A stretch of 45,815 bases of DNA from Solirubrobacterales bacterium. GTDB lineage: Bacteria > Actinomycetota > Thermoleophilia > Solirubrobacterales > 70-9. How positions within the stretch are numbered: position 1 is the first letter of the stretch; each line of letters opens with the position of its first letter. Location of the stretch: positions 1 to 45,815 of the forward strand of contig JAJTCK010000005.1 of NCBI GenBank assembly GCA_021323175.1. The letters run 5' to 3'. This document shows, in pieces, positions 18,161 through 36,821 of this stretch. The translations under genes and the position numbers were made by a program. The notes under the pieces were generated by a model that worked only from the letters and a program-made list of their open reading frames with translations, ran no database searches and was not told where the DNA came from.

Positions 18161-18189
18161 GAAGCGAGCCCCTGTGAGGGGCCCGCTTC
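18161..18189 (-). terminator. strong hairpin after tuf
   Basis: A 13-bp stem with one G-U pair and a 3-nt loop starts four bases after the tuf stop. There is no U tract, so it could be a Rho-dependent or stabilising 3' end, or an attenuator between tuf and the S10 operon. Confidence 0.6.
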
Positions 18190-18193
18190 GGAA

Positions 18194-19381
<1,188 letters not shown>

Positions 19382-19452
19382 CTCGCTCCTTTGGCTCTCT
19401 CGGTTGCTCTAAGTCTTCGTTGTAAGCGTTTCGGGCTACGTGCGTGAACTGT

Positions 19453-19480
19453 GCCTCCGAATCGTGTTTGGTTCGGAAGC
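19453..19480 (-). promoter_or_regulatory. hairpin in the fusA-tuf intergenic leader
   Basis: GCTTCCGAA and TTCGGAGGC arms form a 9-bp stem (one G-U pair) with a 10-nt loop, about 70 nt before the tuf ATG. It could moderate read-through from fusA or protect a tuf transcript. Confidence 0.4.
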
Positions 19481-19494
19481 TGACCAACCCCGGG

Positions 19495-19500
19495 AATATA
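19495..19500 (-). promoter_or_regulatory. possible tuf -10 box
   Basis: TATATT (TAnnnT) lies in the fusA-tuf gap about 113 nt before the tuf ATG. No good -35 is visible, so this is tentative. Confidence 0.3.
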
Positions 19501-19521
19501 GCTACGGGGCGCGGTTCGGGC

Positions 19522-21636
<2,115 letters not shown>

Positions 21637-21747
21637 GGGTTCAGGTCTTCTCTTCTGGGATCTTTCTTTGACGGATTGGGTGGAGGGCGTTGATCGAGTG
21701 CGACGGGGTCGCGAATGGAGCGGGTAGGGTGGCCGTTTCAGCGCATG

Positions 21748-21766
21748 AAAAAGGCCCTGCCGGGCC
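21748..21766 (-). terminator. intrinsic terminator-like hairpin in the fusA leader region
   Basis: On the minus strand GGCCC-GGCA-GGGCC is followed directly by TTTTT. It lies about 110 nt upstream of the fusA ATG, so it either stops transcripts arriving from rpsG or acts as an attenuator of fusA. Confidence 0.5.
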
Positions 21767-21885
21767 CGAGCGCTTCCGCGTCAGATGACCCGACCTGCTC
21801 CTATGTCGTCTTGCCGTTCTCCATTCAAGCGGGTATCGCCCGCGTCCCGCCCCGAGATGTCAGGGCGGTCCATGGGCGACGCGGG

Positions 21886-21891
21886 ATGATA
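21886..21891 (-). promoter_or_regulatory. possible -10 box for a long fusA leader
   Basis: TATCAT on the minus strand would start RNA near 21879 and give a leader of about 240 nt that includes the terminator-like hairpin at 21748-21766. No clear -35. Confidence 0.3.
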
Positions 21892-21899
21892 GCAAGGGC

Positions 21900-22994
21900 A
21901 TGATGGGCTCCAGAGAGGGATTTCTCGAGCGGCGCAGGCGTCGCAGGGCCTCGGAGCGCGAGCTGGCCCGCAAGGCCGATCTGGTGCGATCCGATGCCCG
22001 CGCGAAGTCGAAGCGCCGCAGCTCCGAGCGGCGCCGGGCACGCTTCTCGGGCTGGCGGGACGAGATCGTGGAGCTGTGGATGTGGATCAAGGGTTCGGCC
22101 TTCGAGATCCGGCGCCGCGCCGGCCGCGGCGGTGCCGCCGTCGAGCGCCGCGTGGCACCGGTCGCCGCCGTGGTCTCGAGGCGCGTCAGTCCCGCGCTGG
22201 CTCCGGCGAGCCGTGCGCTCGTGCTGGCCTGGGGCGCTCTCAGCGCGCTGCTCCGTCCGCTGGCGCCCCAGGTCGCCGCCGCGCTCTTCGCGCTCGTGCG
22301 CGCGCTCGGCGCGGTCCTGAGTGGGGTGCTCGTGGTCGGCTCGCGCGTTCGGGCGACGATCGTCGCAGTCGCCCGGGCCTTGATTCGGTGGATGGACGCC
22401 CACGTCACGGCCGCCCGCGTCTGCGCCGCGCTCGCGATCGCCGCGGCGGCGGCGATCGCCGCCTCGCAGTTCGTCGACTACCGCGGGATCGCCATCGGCG
22501 CGGACCAGTACCAGGGAGACGCGGGTGAAGTCGCCCCCGTCCCGCAGCTGAACCGGGAGCTCACAGGCGACGCGCACGCCTACCTGATGCTTCCGCTCGC
22601 GCTGCTCGCGATCATCCTCGCGTCGCTGGCGCTGCGCGGCAGGCCGCGCCTGGCGCTCCTGGTTTCGCTGATCGGCCTGGCCGGGATCGTGGTCACCCTC
22701 GCCGTCGACCTGCCGCAGGCGCTCGACACCGGGCGGATCGGCGAGGCCTACGAGGGCACCGAGGCTCGCCTGCTGACCGGATTCTGGATACAGCTGATCG
22801 GCTCGGCCGTCCTGCTTGCGGCCGGCCTGGCCCTTGCGCGCTTCGCCGGCGGCGCGCGCAGGCGGGCAGGCCGCACCCGGCCCGCCACCCGGTCCACTTC
22901 GCCGCGGGGCGGCGCCGAGGGACATCCGGGCGGCGCCCGGGCCCCTGGGGCGCACGGCGGCCACGGCGCCGCGGGGTCGGGGGCCGGCGCCTGA
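21900..22994 (+). CDS. uncharacterised four-helix membrane protein with basic N-terminal half (paralogue A)
   Basis: I do not recognise this 364-aa protein. Residues 1-50 are very basic (a run of six Arg at 11-16). Residues 80-165 are Ala/Val/Arg-rich and partly hydrophobic. Four clear membrane helices follow (about 173-190, 226-245, 249-269, 294-313), then a Gly/His/Ala-rich tail. The helix region matches the next gene: SQF at 189-191, H226 and Y228, DLP at 270-272, and GFW with L299 and G301. A second ATG at 21903 is better spaced from AAGGG. It is divergent from fusA and coupled to the next gene by TGATG. Confidence 0.8.
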   Translation: MMGSREGFLERRRRRRASERELARKADLVRSDARAKSKRRSSERRRARFSGWRDEIVELWMWIKGSAFEIRRRAGRGGAAVERRVAPVAAVVSRRVSPALAPASRALVLAWGALSALLRPLAPQVAAALFALVRALGAVLSGVLVVGSRVRATIVAVARALIRWMDAHVTAARVCAALAIAAAAAIAASQFVDYRGIAIGADQYQGDAGEVAPVPQLNRELTGDAHAYLMLPLALLAIILASLALRGRPRLALLVSLIGLAGIVVTLAVDLPQALDTGRIGEAYEGTEARLLTGFWIQLIGSAVLLAAGLALARFAGGARRRAGRTRPATRSTSPRGGAEGHPGGARAPGAHGGHGAAGSGAGA

Positions 22995-23575
22995 TGGGCA
23001 TCGACCGCACACGGGCCCTCCTGGTCCTTTCCTGCGCGGGCGCCGCCGCCCTGCTCGCCGCTTCGCAGTTCACCAACCTCTTCGAGCTGACCCCGACCGG
23101 CGGCGATGCCCTGGGCGAGGTCAAGTCGGATGACCAGCACGGCTACGCGATCATCGTCCTCGCCGCCCTCTCCCTTGTGCTGCTGGTCGTCTCGCTGGCC
23201 GCCCGCGGAGAGGCGATCGCCCAGGGCGCCGCCTTTGCGGTGGCGGTGTGCGGCGTCGTCTGCCTGCTGATCTTTCTCGTCATCGACCTCCCGGACGCCA
23301 ACAGCATCGGCGCCCTAGACGACGAGTCCTTCATAGACGCGAAGGCCGAGCCCGCCGCGGGCTTCTGGTTCGAGCTGGTGGGAGCACTGGTCCTGACCGC
23401 ATGCGGAGCCGCCCTGGCTACGCTGCGTCCCGAGCCCGCGTCACTGGCAGGCTCGGCCGCCCTCACGCGTCCCTCCTCCGATGACCGTGGGCTGCGTGAG
23501 GGGACGCCGAACGGCGCGCCTCAGCGCGACCTGCGAAGCCCGGCGCCGAACGCCGCCGAGACCGAGCCCCGCTGA
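22994..23575 (+). CDS. uncharacterised four-helix membrane protein (paralogue B)
   Basis: This 193-aa protein is the compact partner of the preceding gene. It has four helices (about 8-25, 51-70, 76-98, 122-143) with the same landmarks: SQF at 24-26, H49 and Y51, DLP at 98-100, GFW at 123-125, then L128 and G130. The loops after helices 1 and 3 are acidic and would be extracytoplasmic if the N-terminus is inside. The C-terminal 45 residues are polar and probably disordered. Its ATG shares the A of the upstream TGA. It converges on rpsG across an 82-bp gap. Function unknown. Confidence 0.82.
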   Translation: MGIDRTRALLVLSCAGAAALLAASQFTNLFELTPTGGDALGEVKSDDQHGYAIIVLAALSLVLLVVSLAARGEAIAQGAAFAVAVCGVVCLLIFLVIDLPDANSIGALDDESFIDAKAEPAAGFWFELVGALVLTACGAALATLRPEPASLAGSAALTRPSSDDRGLREGTPNGAPQRDLRSPAPNAAETEPR

Positions 23576-23602
23576 CGGGCTCTGTGGGTAGGCTCGCCAG
23601 TG

Positions 23603-23619
23603 CGACCCCTATAGGGTCG
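23603..23619. terminator. hairpin between paralogue B and rpsG (convergent)
   Basis: CGACCC-CTATA-GGGTCG forms a 6-bp stem in the 82-bp convergent gap. There is no T tract on either side. It probably marks transcript ends in one or both directions. Confidence 0.4.
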
Positions 23620-23657
23620 ACTGAAGGCTCCCACCAGGGTGGAGAGCTCCCGCCGCC

Positions 23658-24128
23658 CTACCAGCGGTAGTGCGCGAAGGCCTTGTTGGCCTGGGCCATG
23701 CGGTAGATATCGTCCTTGCGCTTCCAGGCGTTGCCCTGCTGCTTGGACGCATCCAGGATCTCGTTGGCCAGGCGCTCTGGCATCGACTTCTCGCCGCGGG
23801 CGCGGGCGAACTCGACCAGCCAGCGGACCGCGAGGGTCCGGGCGCGACGAGCGGGGACCTCGACCGGCACCTGGTAGGTGGCGCCTCCCACACGGCGGGA
23901 GCGGACCTCGAGGACCGGGGTGAGCTGCTTGATCGCGTTCTCGAGGTCCTCCACGGGATTGCCGCCCGTCCGCTCGCCCACGATGGCGAGCGCGTCGTAG
24001 GTGATCTGTTCGGCGACGGACTTCTTGCCGTCGCTCATCACCTTGTTGACGAGCTGCTGGACGAGGCGGCTCCGATAGAGGGAGTCCGGCTCGAGGGGGC
24101 GGATCGTCGCCTGGTTGCGGCGAGGCAT
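23658..24128 (-). CDS. rpsG: 30S ribosomal protein S7
   Basis: S7 initiates 30S head assembly and in E. coli autoregulates the str operon. The 156-aa product has [17 protein letters not shown], the signature [16 protein letters not shown] and the AHYRW end. The ATG at 24128 is 4 bp after the rpsL stop; the longer frame to 24341 is a shadow of rpsL. It is followed by opposite-strand genes instead of fusA. Confidence 0.98.
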   Translation of the reverse strand: MPRRNQATIRPLEPDSLYRSRLVQQLVNKVMSDGKKSVAEQITYDALAIVGERTGGNPVEDLENAIKQLTPVLEVRSRRVGGATYQVPVEVPARRARTLAVRWLVEFARARGEKSMPERLANEILDASKQQGNAWKRKDDIYRMAQANKAFAHYRW

Positions 24129-24132
24129 CCCG

Positions 24133-24528
24133 CTAGCCGGCCTTGACGCCGTAGCGTGAGCGGGCCTGCTTGCGGTCGGAGACGCCGGCGGCGTCCAGGG
24201 TGCCGCGGACGACCTTGTAGCGGACGCCCGGCAGGTCCTTGACGCGGCCCCCGCGGACCAGCACGACGGAGTGCTCCTGGAGGTTGTGGCCCTCCCCGGG
24301 GATGTAGGACGTGACCTCCATCTGGTTCGTGAGCCGGACACGCGCGATCTTGCGCAGCGCGGAGTTCGGCTTCTTGGGGGTCACGGTGGCCACACGGGTG
24401 CAGACACCGCGCCTCTGGGGAGCGGCGACCCGCTTCTTGCGACCCTGCCCGGACTTGAGGCCGGGCGTGGACATCTTCTTCGGCTTGGGATGCCGGCCCT
24501 TGCGGACGAGTTGGTTCGTGTTCGGCAC
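24133..24528 (-). CDS. rpsL: 30S ribosomal protein S12
   Basis: S12 lies at the decoding centre. The 131-aa product keeps the streptomycin-sensitive-type motifs [11 protein letters not shown] and [12 protein letters not shown], including the Asp that is methylthiolated in other bacteria. It starts with GTG at 24528, 8 nt after a TATCCT box and without a Shine-Dalgarno, which suggests a leaderless mRNA. It heads the rpsL-rpsG unit and is divergent from the HAD gene. Confidence 0.98.
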   Translation of the reverse strand: MPNTNQLVRKGRHPKPKKMSTPGLKSGQGRKKRVAAPQRRGVCTRVATVTPKKPNSALRKIARVRLTNQMEVTSYIPGEGHNLQEHSVVLVRGGRVKDLPGVRYKVVRGTLDAAGVSDRKQARSRYGVKAG

Positions 24529-24536
24529 GGTCGGGC

Positions 24537-24542
24537 AGGATA
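24537..24542 (-). promoter_or_regulatory. -10 box of a probable leaderless rpsL promoter
   Basis: TATCCT lies 8 nt before the rpsL GTG on the minus strand, in a 110-bp divergent region shared with the HAD gene. Confidence 0.55.
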
Positions 24543-24625
24543 GAGGAATCGACCGGCCGCCTCCTCGGGTGCAAACTGGGGAGGTGCCGGGCGTGGGGCG
24601 CGGGATGCCCTGGCAACCCTGGGCG

Positions 24626-24631
24626 TAACCT
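24626..24631 (+). promoter_or_regulatory. -10 box of a probable leaderless HAD gene promoter
   Basis: TAACCT is followed after exactly 7 nt by the GTG start at 24639, with no Shine-Dalgarno. Confidence 0.5.
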
Positions 24632-24638
24632 GCGGCGC

Positions 24639-25145
24639 GTGGGAGCCTCGGGTGAATCCGGGCGGCCGCTGCTGGCCGTGGACGTGGACGGCGTCATCAG
24701 CCTGTTCGGGCATGACCGGCCGAACGAGGAGGCGCCGGGCGACTTCCACCTCGTCGACGGGATGCCGCACTTCATCTCGGCCGCGACGGGCCCGCGGCTG
24801 AACCGGCTGGGGCAGACCTATGACCTGGTCTGGGCGACGGGCTGGGAGGACCGGGCCAACGACCACCTGCCGGCAATCCTGGGCATCCCCACGCTGCCCT
24901 ACCTGACCTTCGACGGCGAAGCGCGCTTCGGAACCGCGCACTGGAAGCTACCCGCGATAGACTCGTACGCCGGCGACCGGCCAACCGCCTGGATCGACGA
25001 CAGCTTCGATTCCAGCTGCTACGAGTGGGCCGAGAGCCGGCGGTCGCCGACCCTGCTGGTTCCGACCGATCCCGCGATCGGCCTCGAGGAGGGACACGTC
25101 GCGGCCCTGGAGTCGTGGGCGGCGGACGGCTACGCCGTGCGCTGA
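24639..25145 (+). CDS. HAD-like hydrolase domain protein
   Basis: The 168-aa protein has the layout of a HAD-fold phosphatase: nucleophile motif DVDGV with D15 and D17, the [10 protein letters not shown] segment for motif II, a Lys in HWKLPAID for motif III, and WIDDSFD for motif IV. The sequence resembles small HAD domains found near RNA-repair enzymes, but that is recalled resemblance and the substrate is unknown. GTG at 24639 is chosen from the TAACCT-N7-GTG arrangement. It is divergent from rpsL and lies head-on to the rpoC-rpsL direction. Confidence 0.82.
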   Translation: MGASGESGRPLLAVDVDGVISLFGHDRPNEEAPGDFHLVDGMPHFISAATGPRLNRLGQTYDLVWATGWEDRANDHLPAILGIPTLPYLTFDGEARFGTAHWKLPAIDSYAGDRPTAWIDDSFDSSCYEWAESRRSPTLLVPTDPAIGLEEGHVAALESWAADGYAVR

Positions 25146-25172
25146 GGCTGCGAGCCGAGCTTGACGGGCCTC

Positions 25173-25178
25173 TAGACT
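25173..25178 (+). promoter_or_regulatory. -10 box of a probable leaderless promoter for the 110-aa gene
   Basis: TAGACT lies 7 nt before the GTG at 25186. An adjacent TTGACG is only 6 nt upstream of it and so cannot serve as its -35. Confidence 0.5.
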
Positions 25179-25185
25179 CATCTCC

Positions 25186-25518
25186 GTGGAGGGAGTCTGG
25201 CCGATCGTCTTTCTCGCAGTGGTCCTGAAGATCCCGGTGTTCTTCGGGATCTGGTTGGTCTGGTGGGCCGCCAAGAGCTATGACGAGTTCGCGGACGAGA
25301 CCCCGCCGGACTCTCGGGAGCATCCGTTCCGCCGCTGGAGGCGCCAGCCCAAGGGCCCCCGCGGCCCTCGCCGGGGCCCGCACGGGGGCGGCGCTCGGGC
25401 GCTGCCCGCCTGCCCGCCTGGTGGGCGCACTCGGACACCGCACGTGAAGCCGCGCGTGGCGCCCGGCCTGGCCGCCCACGAGCGCGCTGACCGGCAGTCA
25501 CAGTTCGCCGGGCCTTAA
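25186..25518 (+). CDS. small single-helix membrane protein, function unknown
   Basis: The 110-aa product has one strongly hydrophobic, Trp-rich helix at the N-terminus (about 4-29), a short acidic stretch (YDEFADETPPDS) and then a long basic Arg/Pro/Gly-rich cytoplasmic tail. I do not recognise a family. It starts 41 bp after the HAD gene with its own TAGACT-N7-GTG signal and converges on rpoC. The tail is low in sequence complexity, so the exact end is less certain than the start. Confidence 0.6.
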   Translation: MEGVWPIVFLAVVLKIPVFFGIWLVWWAAKSYDEFADETPPDSREHPFRRWRRQPKGPRGPRRGPHGGGARALPACPPGGRTRTPHVKPRVAPGLAAHERADRQSQFAGP

Positions 25519-25584
25519 CCGCCGCAGCGGTTCCGGAGAGACCAGCTGCTCCTGCGTCGACGCCCGAGAGCGCCTGCCTCCCGT

Positions 25585-25617
25585 GACGGTCCCGCGCGCG
25601 CACTGCGGGACACCGTC
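25585..25617. terminator. hairpin between rpoC and the 110-aa gene (convergent)
   Basis: GACGGT-CCCGC pairs with GCGGG-(AC)-ACCGTC around a 9-nt loop, an 11-bp interrupted stem, in the 116-bp convergent gap. No T tract, so possibly a two-way transcript end. Confidence 0.5.
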
Positions 25618-25634
25618 GCCTCATGGGTCGGAAC

Positions 25635-33289
<7,655 letters not shown>

Positions 33290-33372
33290 CTGGGCGACTC
33301 CTCAAGTATTCGAAGGACTGCGAGTCCGCGCACAAATCCCGGCAGCAGGGCTCACCCGGCGCGCGACCGTGC

Positions 33373-33402
33373 AGGTTAACACACCGCGTCAAGCGTCTTC
33401 AA
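33373..33402 (-). promoter_or_regulatory. candidate rpoBC promoter
   Basis: TTGAAG (-35) and TAACCT (-10) are separated by 18 nt in the 189-bp rplL-rpoB gap. The start would give a leader of about 77 nt with the GAGGAG site. The -10 overlaps one of two GGTGTGTTA repeats (33377-33385 and 33411-33419). Confidence 0.5.
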
Positions 33403-33419
33403 GGGTTCGCTAACACACC
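33377..33419 (-). repeat. paired GGTGTGTTA direct repeat upstream of rpoB
   Basis: Two identical 9-mers at 33377-33385 and 33411-33419 are spaced 34 bp start to start and flank the -35 region of the candidate rpoB promoter. They may be a regulator site or relics of tandem promoters. Confidence 0.45.
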
Positions 33420-33423
33420 CGTC

Positions 33424-33439
33424 TCCGGGCGCGTCCGGA
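33424..33439 (-). terminator. weak hairpin after rplL
   Basis: TCCGG and CCGGA arms enclose a 6-nt loop about 40 nt downstream of the rplL stop. There is no T tract. It may partly terminate or process the rplJ-rplL transcript before rpoB. Confidence 0.3.
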
Positions 33440-33478
33440 AAGCCTACTCCTGAAGTCGGATGCTGCGCGGCCTGACCG

Positions 33479-33871
33479 TCACTTCAGGTCCGCGGTGCCG
33501 CCGGCCTCCTCGATCTCGCCCTTGAGCTTCTCGGCCTCGTCGCGATCGATGCCCTCCTTGACGGGACTCGGGGCCTCGTCCACCAGCGCCTTGGCCTCCT
33601 TCAGACCGAGACCGGTGGCGGCCCGCACGACCTTGATCACGCCGATCTTCTTGTCGCCCGCGCCCGTCAGGACGAGGTCGACGGTGCTCGACTCCTCCTC
33701 GGCCCCGGCGCCGTCGGCCGTCCCGGCCGCGGCGGGAGCGGCGGCGGCGACGGCGGTCGCGGAAACGCCGAACTCCTCTTCGAGCGCCTTGATGCGCTCG
33801 GACAGCTCCAGGACCGAGATGTTCTTCAGCTCCTCAATCCAGTCCTCGGTGCTCACCTTGGTGGCGGCCAT
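33479..33871 (-). CDS. rplL: 50S ribosomal protein L7/L12
   Basis: L7/L12 is the multi-copy stalk protein that recruits translation GTPases. The 130-aa product has the N-terminal dimerisation helices (about 8-38), an Ala/Gly/Glu hinge and the C-terminal domain with [21 protein letters not shown] and [12 protein letters not shown]. The ATG at 33871 shares its A with the rplJ stop (TGATG); a GTG one codon earlier is less likely. Confidence 0.97.
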   Translation of the reverse strand: MAATKVSTEDWIEELKNISVLELSERIKALEEEFGVSATAVAAAAPAAAGTADGAGAEEESSTVDLVLTGAGDKKIGVIKVVRAATGLGLKEAKALVDEAPSPVKEGIDRDEAEKLKGEIEEAGGTADLK

Positions 33872-34749
33872 CACTGATCTTCCTCCTTCTTCTCTTCGTC
33901 GGAATTCTCTGAGGTCTCTGATTCTGTGTCCGGCTCCGGCTCGGCCTCACCATCCCCGGAACCTGCGGCCTCATCAGCCGCCTTACCGGGCTGGGCGTCC
34001 CCCTCGCCGGTCTGGGGAACCGGCTCCCCGGCGTCCTCGCCCTCGGGCGCCCTCTCCTCCGAGGGCTCTTCCTCGGGCGAGTCCGTCGGCGGCGGGTCGG
34101 GTTCCCCGGCCTCTGCGGCCGGCTCCTCGGCGGAAGCCTGCTCCTCCGCCTCGGCCGGCGCCTCCGGGGCATCCCCATCCTCGTCGGACTGCTCCGGGGT
34201 CAACGCCTCTTCCGCCCGCGGGGCCTCCCCCGCGACCAGGCCTTGGTCCGCGATCTGCTGGAGCTGGCTGGCCAGGCCCTGGACCATCGAGCCGAGCCCG
34301 CGGACCAGGCCGGTCAGGGGGCTGGCGACGACGCCCGCGAACTGGGCGTTCAGCTGCTCACGACCGGGAAGCCTCGCGATCGCGATGAAGGAGTCGGAAT
34401 CCAGCGGCTCGCCCTCCATGATGCCGCCCTTGAACTCCAGCAGCTCCCACTCGTCGCTCAGGCGCCGGATGGTCTTGGCGGCAAGCGCGACGTCGCCGCT
34501 GACCAGGGTCAGCGCGGTCGGGCCGGTCAGGTGGTCCTTGATCCCGTCGGCGCCCGCGGCCTCGGCCGCGAGCAGGGTGAGACGGTTCTTTACGACGCGG
34601 AAGCGGGCGTCGGCCTCGCGCAGCCCGTCGCGCAGCTCGGCTGCCTGCGGCACGCTGATGCCGCGGTAGTCCACAGCGAAGATCGCGTCGGCGCCCTTCA
34701 GCTCGGCGCTGAGCTCATCGACCACCGCTGTCTTCTGTTCCTTGTTCAT
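33871..34749 (-). CDS. rplJ: 50S ribosomal protein L10 with long acidic tail
   Basis: L10 anchors L7/L12 dimers on the ribosomal stalk base. Residues 1-174 match the family ([31 protein letters not shown], then the helix that binds L7/L12 ending in LQQIADQG). Residues 175-292 are an added Glu/Pro/Ala/Asp-rich tail. Typical L10 is about 165-180 aa. The start is at ATG 34749, directly after a structured leader. Confidence 0.96.
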   Translation of the reverse strand: MNKEQKTAVVDELSAELKGADAIFAVDYRGISVPQAAELRDGLREADARFRVVKNRLTLLAAEAAGADGIKDHLTGPTALTLVSGDVALAAKTIRRLSDEWELLEFKGGIMEGEPLDSDSFIAIARLPGREQLNAQFAGVVASPLTGLVRGLGSMVQGLASQLQQIADQGLVAGEAPRAEEALTPEQSDEDGDAPEAPAEAEEQASAEEPAAEAGEPDPPPTDSPEEEPSEERAPEGEDAGEPVPQTGEGDAQPGKAADEAAGSGDGEAEPEPDTESETSENSDEEKKEEDQ

Positions 34750-34989
34750 CTCAGGTCTGTCCTCTGTGGCGCCGCAAAATGCGAAGGCCCGCGCGCGGGC
34801 GGGCCAGAGGACTCGTTCCGAAGGCGCTTCGCCTCCGGACCTGAGGCTTCTCGCTCACCTGCGCCGGTCTTCCAGGTCCCATGTGGGGGCCCCGCCGACG
34901 GTCTCGGGCGGCTTTGCGAAGCGGCAGTGTAGGGGATCGGGCGCCGCAGCCGCGGCTGCTTGCGCTTCGTCTTCCACGAGGGAGCGCGG
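34750..34989 (-). promoter_or_regulatory. structured leader upstream of rplJ-rplL (probable L10 autoregulatory leader)
   Basis: This 240-bp gap between rplA and rplJ has no gene. It contains AGACCG-type motifs typical of L10 leaders (GAAGACCGGCGCAGGTGAGC). Two hairpins lie at 34817-34839 (10-bp stem) and 34786-34805 (7-bp stem followed by a T-rich run). An 8-base segment, CTCAGGTC (34838-34845), is perfectly complementary to GACCTGAG (34750-34757) right before the start codon. The overlap of this long-range pairing with the first hairpin suggests alternative folds controlling rplJ expression. Confidence 0.6.
34786..34805 (-). terminator. attenuator-like hairpin before rplJ
   Basis: GGCCCGC/GCGGGCC form a 7-bp GC stem with a 6-nt loop, followed by TTCGCATTTTGC. 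It lies 37 nt upstream of the rplJ ATG. Confidence 0.5.
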
Positions 34990-35778
34990 TCAGGCGGGCT
35001 GTGGTTCGGCGGGCTCGGAGGCCTCGGCCTCGCCACCCTCCGCGGACTCGTCGGCCGCTGACCCGCCGGCGCCGGCCATGATCTCGCCGGCTCGGACCTT
35101 GGTGGTGTCGACCCGGATCCCGGGGCCCATCGTCGGCGTCATCGTCGCCGAGAGGATGTAGCGGCCCTTGGCGGCAGCAGGCTTCGCGCGGATGATCTCC
35201 TCGATCACGGCGGCGTAGTTCTCGAGCAGCGCCGGCTCGTCGAAGCTCGTCTTGCCGATCGACAGGTGGACGATCGCCTGCTTGTCGGTCCGGTACTCGA
35301 CCTTCCCGGCCTTGGCCTCGCCGACCGCCTTCGCCACGTCGTCGGTGACGGTGCCGACCTTGGGGTTAGGCATCTTGCCCTGCGGGCCCAGGACCCGGCC
35401 GAGCTTTCCGACCTTGGGCATCATCGACGGTGTCGAGACCGCCACGTCGAAGTCGGTCCAGCCGCCCTCGACTCGCTCGACCAGGTCGTCGCCGCCGACG
35501 TGGTCGGCGCCGGCCTCGGTCGCCTGACTGGCGGCGTCCCCATCCGCGAACACCGCGACGGTCAGGTCCTTGCCCAGGCCGCGTGGCAGGGCGAGCGTCC
35601 CGCGCAGCTGCTCCTCGGCGTGGCGGACGTTGACGCCCAGCCTGACGTGGAGCTCGACGGTCTCGTCAAAACCGGCGCCGGCGGTCCGCTTGACGAGGCT
35701 GACGGCCTCGGCCGGATCGTACGAGTGGGTGCGGTCGATCTGCTCGTATGCCTGCCGGTAGCGCTTGCCGTGCGACAT
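34990..35778 (-). CDS. rplA: 50S ribosomal protein L1
   Basis: L1 forms the mobile stalk that guides E-site tRNA and in many bacteria represses its own operon. The 262-aa product has the [20 protein letters not shown] segment, the [20 protein letters not shown] motif and the [18 protein letters not shown] segment. A 27-residue Glu/Ala/Pro tail (about 236-262) is extra. It follows rplK by 34 bp. Confidence 0.98.
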   Translation of the reverse strand: MSHGKRYRQAYEQIDRTHSYDPAEAVSLVKRTAGAGFDETVELHVRLGVNVRHAEEQLRGTLALPRGLGKDLTVAVFADGDAASQATEAGADHVGGDDLVERVEGGWTDFDVAVSTPSMMPKVGKLGRVLGPQGKMPNPKVGTVTDDVAKAVGEAKAGKVEYRTDKQAIVHLSIGKTSFDEPALLENYAAVIEEIIRAKPAAAKGRYILSATMTPTMGPGIRVDTTKVRAGEIMAGAGGSAADESAEGGEAEASEPAEPQPA

Positions 35779-35812
35779 CAGAGGGCCCTTCCCATTCCGC
35801 GCCGCTCCATGC

Positions 35813-36244
35813 TCAGCTCAGTCCCTCGACCGTGACGCCCATCGAGCGGGCGGTCCCGGCGATGATCCTCGTGGCGGCGTCGAGGTCGTTGGCGTTCAGG
35901 TCCGGCATCTTCCGCTCGGCGATCTGGCGCGCCTGCTCCGAGGTGATCGAGCCGACCTTGTTCGTGTGCGGCTCGCCCGACCCCTTGTCGAGGCCCGCGG
36001 CCTCCTTGATCAGGACGGCCGCGGGCGGAGTCTTGGTGATGAAGTCGAAGGTGCGGTCCTCGTAGACCGTGATCTCGACCGGGATGATCGTCCCGGCGTC
36101 CTGCTGGGTCTGGGCGTTGAACGCCTTGCAGAACTCCATGATGTTCACGCCGTGCTGGCCCAGCGCAGGGCCGACGGGAGGCGCCGGGTTGGCGGCTCCC
36201 GCCGGGATCTGGAGCTTGATGAGTGTCAGGACCTTCTTGGCCAT
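35813..36244 (-). CDS. rplK: 50S ribosomal protein L11
   Basis: L11 binds the GTPase-associated centre of 23S rRNA. The 143-aa product has the N-terminal [20 protein letters not shown] region with the prolines contacted by thiopeptides, and the C-terminal RNA-binding [15 protein letters not shown]. It lies between nusG and rplA, as usual. Confidence 0.98.
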   Translation of the reverse strand: MAKKVLTLIKLQIPAGAANPAPPVGPALGQHGVNIMEFCKAFNAQTQQDAGTIIPVEITVYEDRTFDFITKTPPAAVLIKEAAGLDKGSGEPHTNKVGSITSEQARQIAERKMPDLNANDLDAATRIIAGTARSMGVTVEGLS

Positions 36245-36271
36245 CGGGTTGAGGAAGTTAGAGGCTCCGGA

Positions 36272-36793
36272 TCAGATCTTCTTGACCTGGTCGTAGTTGA
36301 CCTCGACCGGCGTCTCGCGGCCGAAGATCGAGACCAGGACCTTGAGCTTCGCCGCGTCCTCGTTGATCTCGGCGATCTCGCCGGAGAAGTCCGCGAGGGG
36401 ACCGGAGATCACCTTGACCGACTCGCCGATCGAGAACTGGGCGCGAGTGCGCGGGCGCTCGGCGGCCTCGCGGTGGAGCAGGCGGTCGACCTCGACCTTG
36501 GAAAGCGGGATCGGCTTGTTGCGCGAGCCGACGAACCCCGTCACGCCGGGGGTGTTCTTGACGAGGCCCCACGCGTCGTCGGTCATCTCCATGTTGACCA
36601 GCACGTAGCCGGGCATCGTGCGCTTCTCGCTCTGGACCTTCTGGCCGTCCTTCATCTCCGAGATCTGCTCGGTCGGGACGACGACCTGGCGCACGTTGCG
36701 CTCCTGGCTCATCGTGTGGACCCGGTGCTCGAGGTTCTGCTTGACCTTGTTCTCGTGCCCGGAATAGGTGTTGATCACGTACCAGCGAAACAT
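36272..36793 (-). CDS. nusG: transcription elongation/antitermination factor NusG
   Basis: NusG binds the RNA polymerase clamp and links to Rho or S10. The 173-aa product has the NGN domain (about 1-110, WYVINTYSGHENKVK and MPGYVLVNMEM) and a C-terminal KOW domain (about 119-173, FSIGESVKVISGPLADF). It lies 28 bp after secE and 27 bp before rplK. Confidence 0.98.
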   Translation of the reverse strand: MFRWYVINTYSGHENKVKQNLEHRVHTMSQERNVRQVVVPTEQISEMKDGQKVQSEKRTMPGYVLVNMEMTDDAWGLVKNTPGVTGFVGSRNKPIPLSKVEVDRLLHREAAERPRTRAQFSIGESVKVISGPLADFSGEIAEINEDAAKLKVLVSIFGRETPVEVNYDQVKKI

Positions 36794-36821
36794 CTGGAAA
36801 GTCCTTCGGTAGGTAGGGGAG

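Noticed and set aside
21825-23012. A 395-codon minus-strand open frame opposite the membrane-protein pair
   Set aside because: Arg/Gly/Ala low-complexity shadow; the plus-strand frames have clear helices, mutual homology and a TGATG overlap.
25162-25178. TTGACG ... TAGACT as a complete sigma-70 promoter
   Set aside because: The spacer is only 6 nt; only the -10 box is kept.
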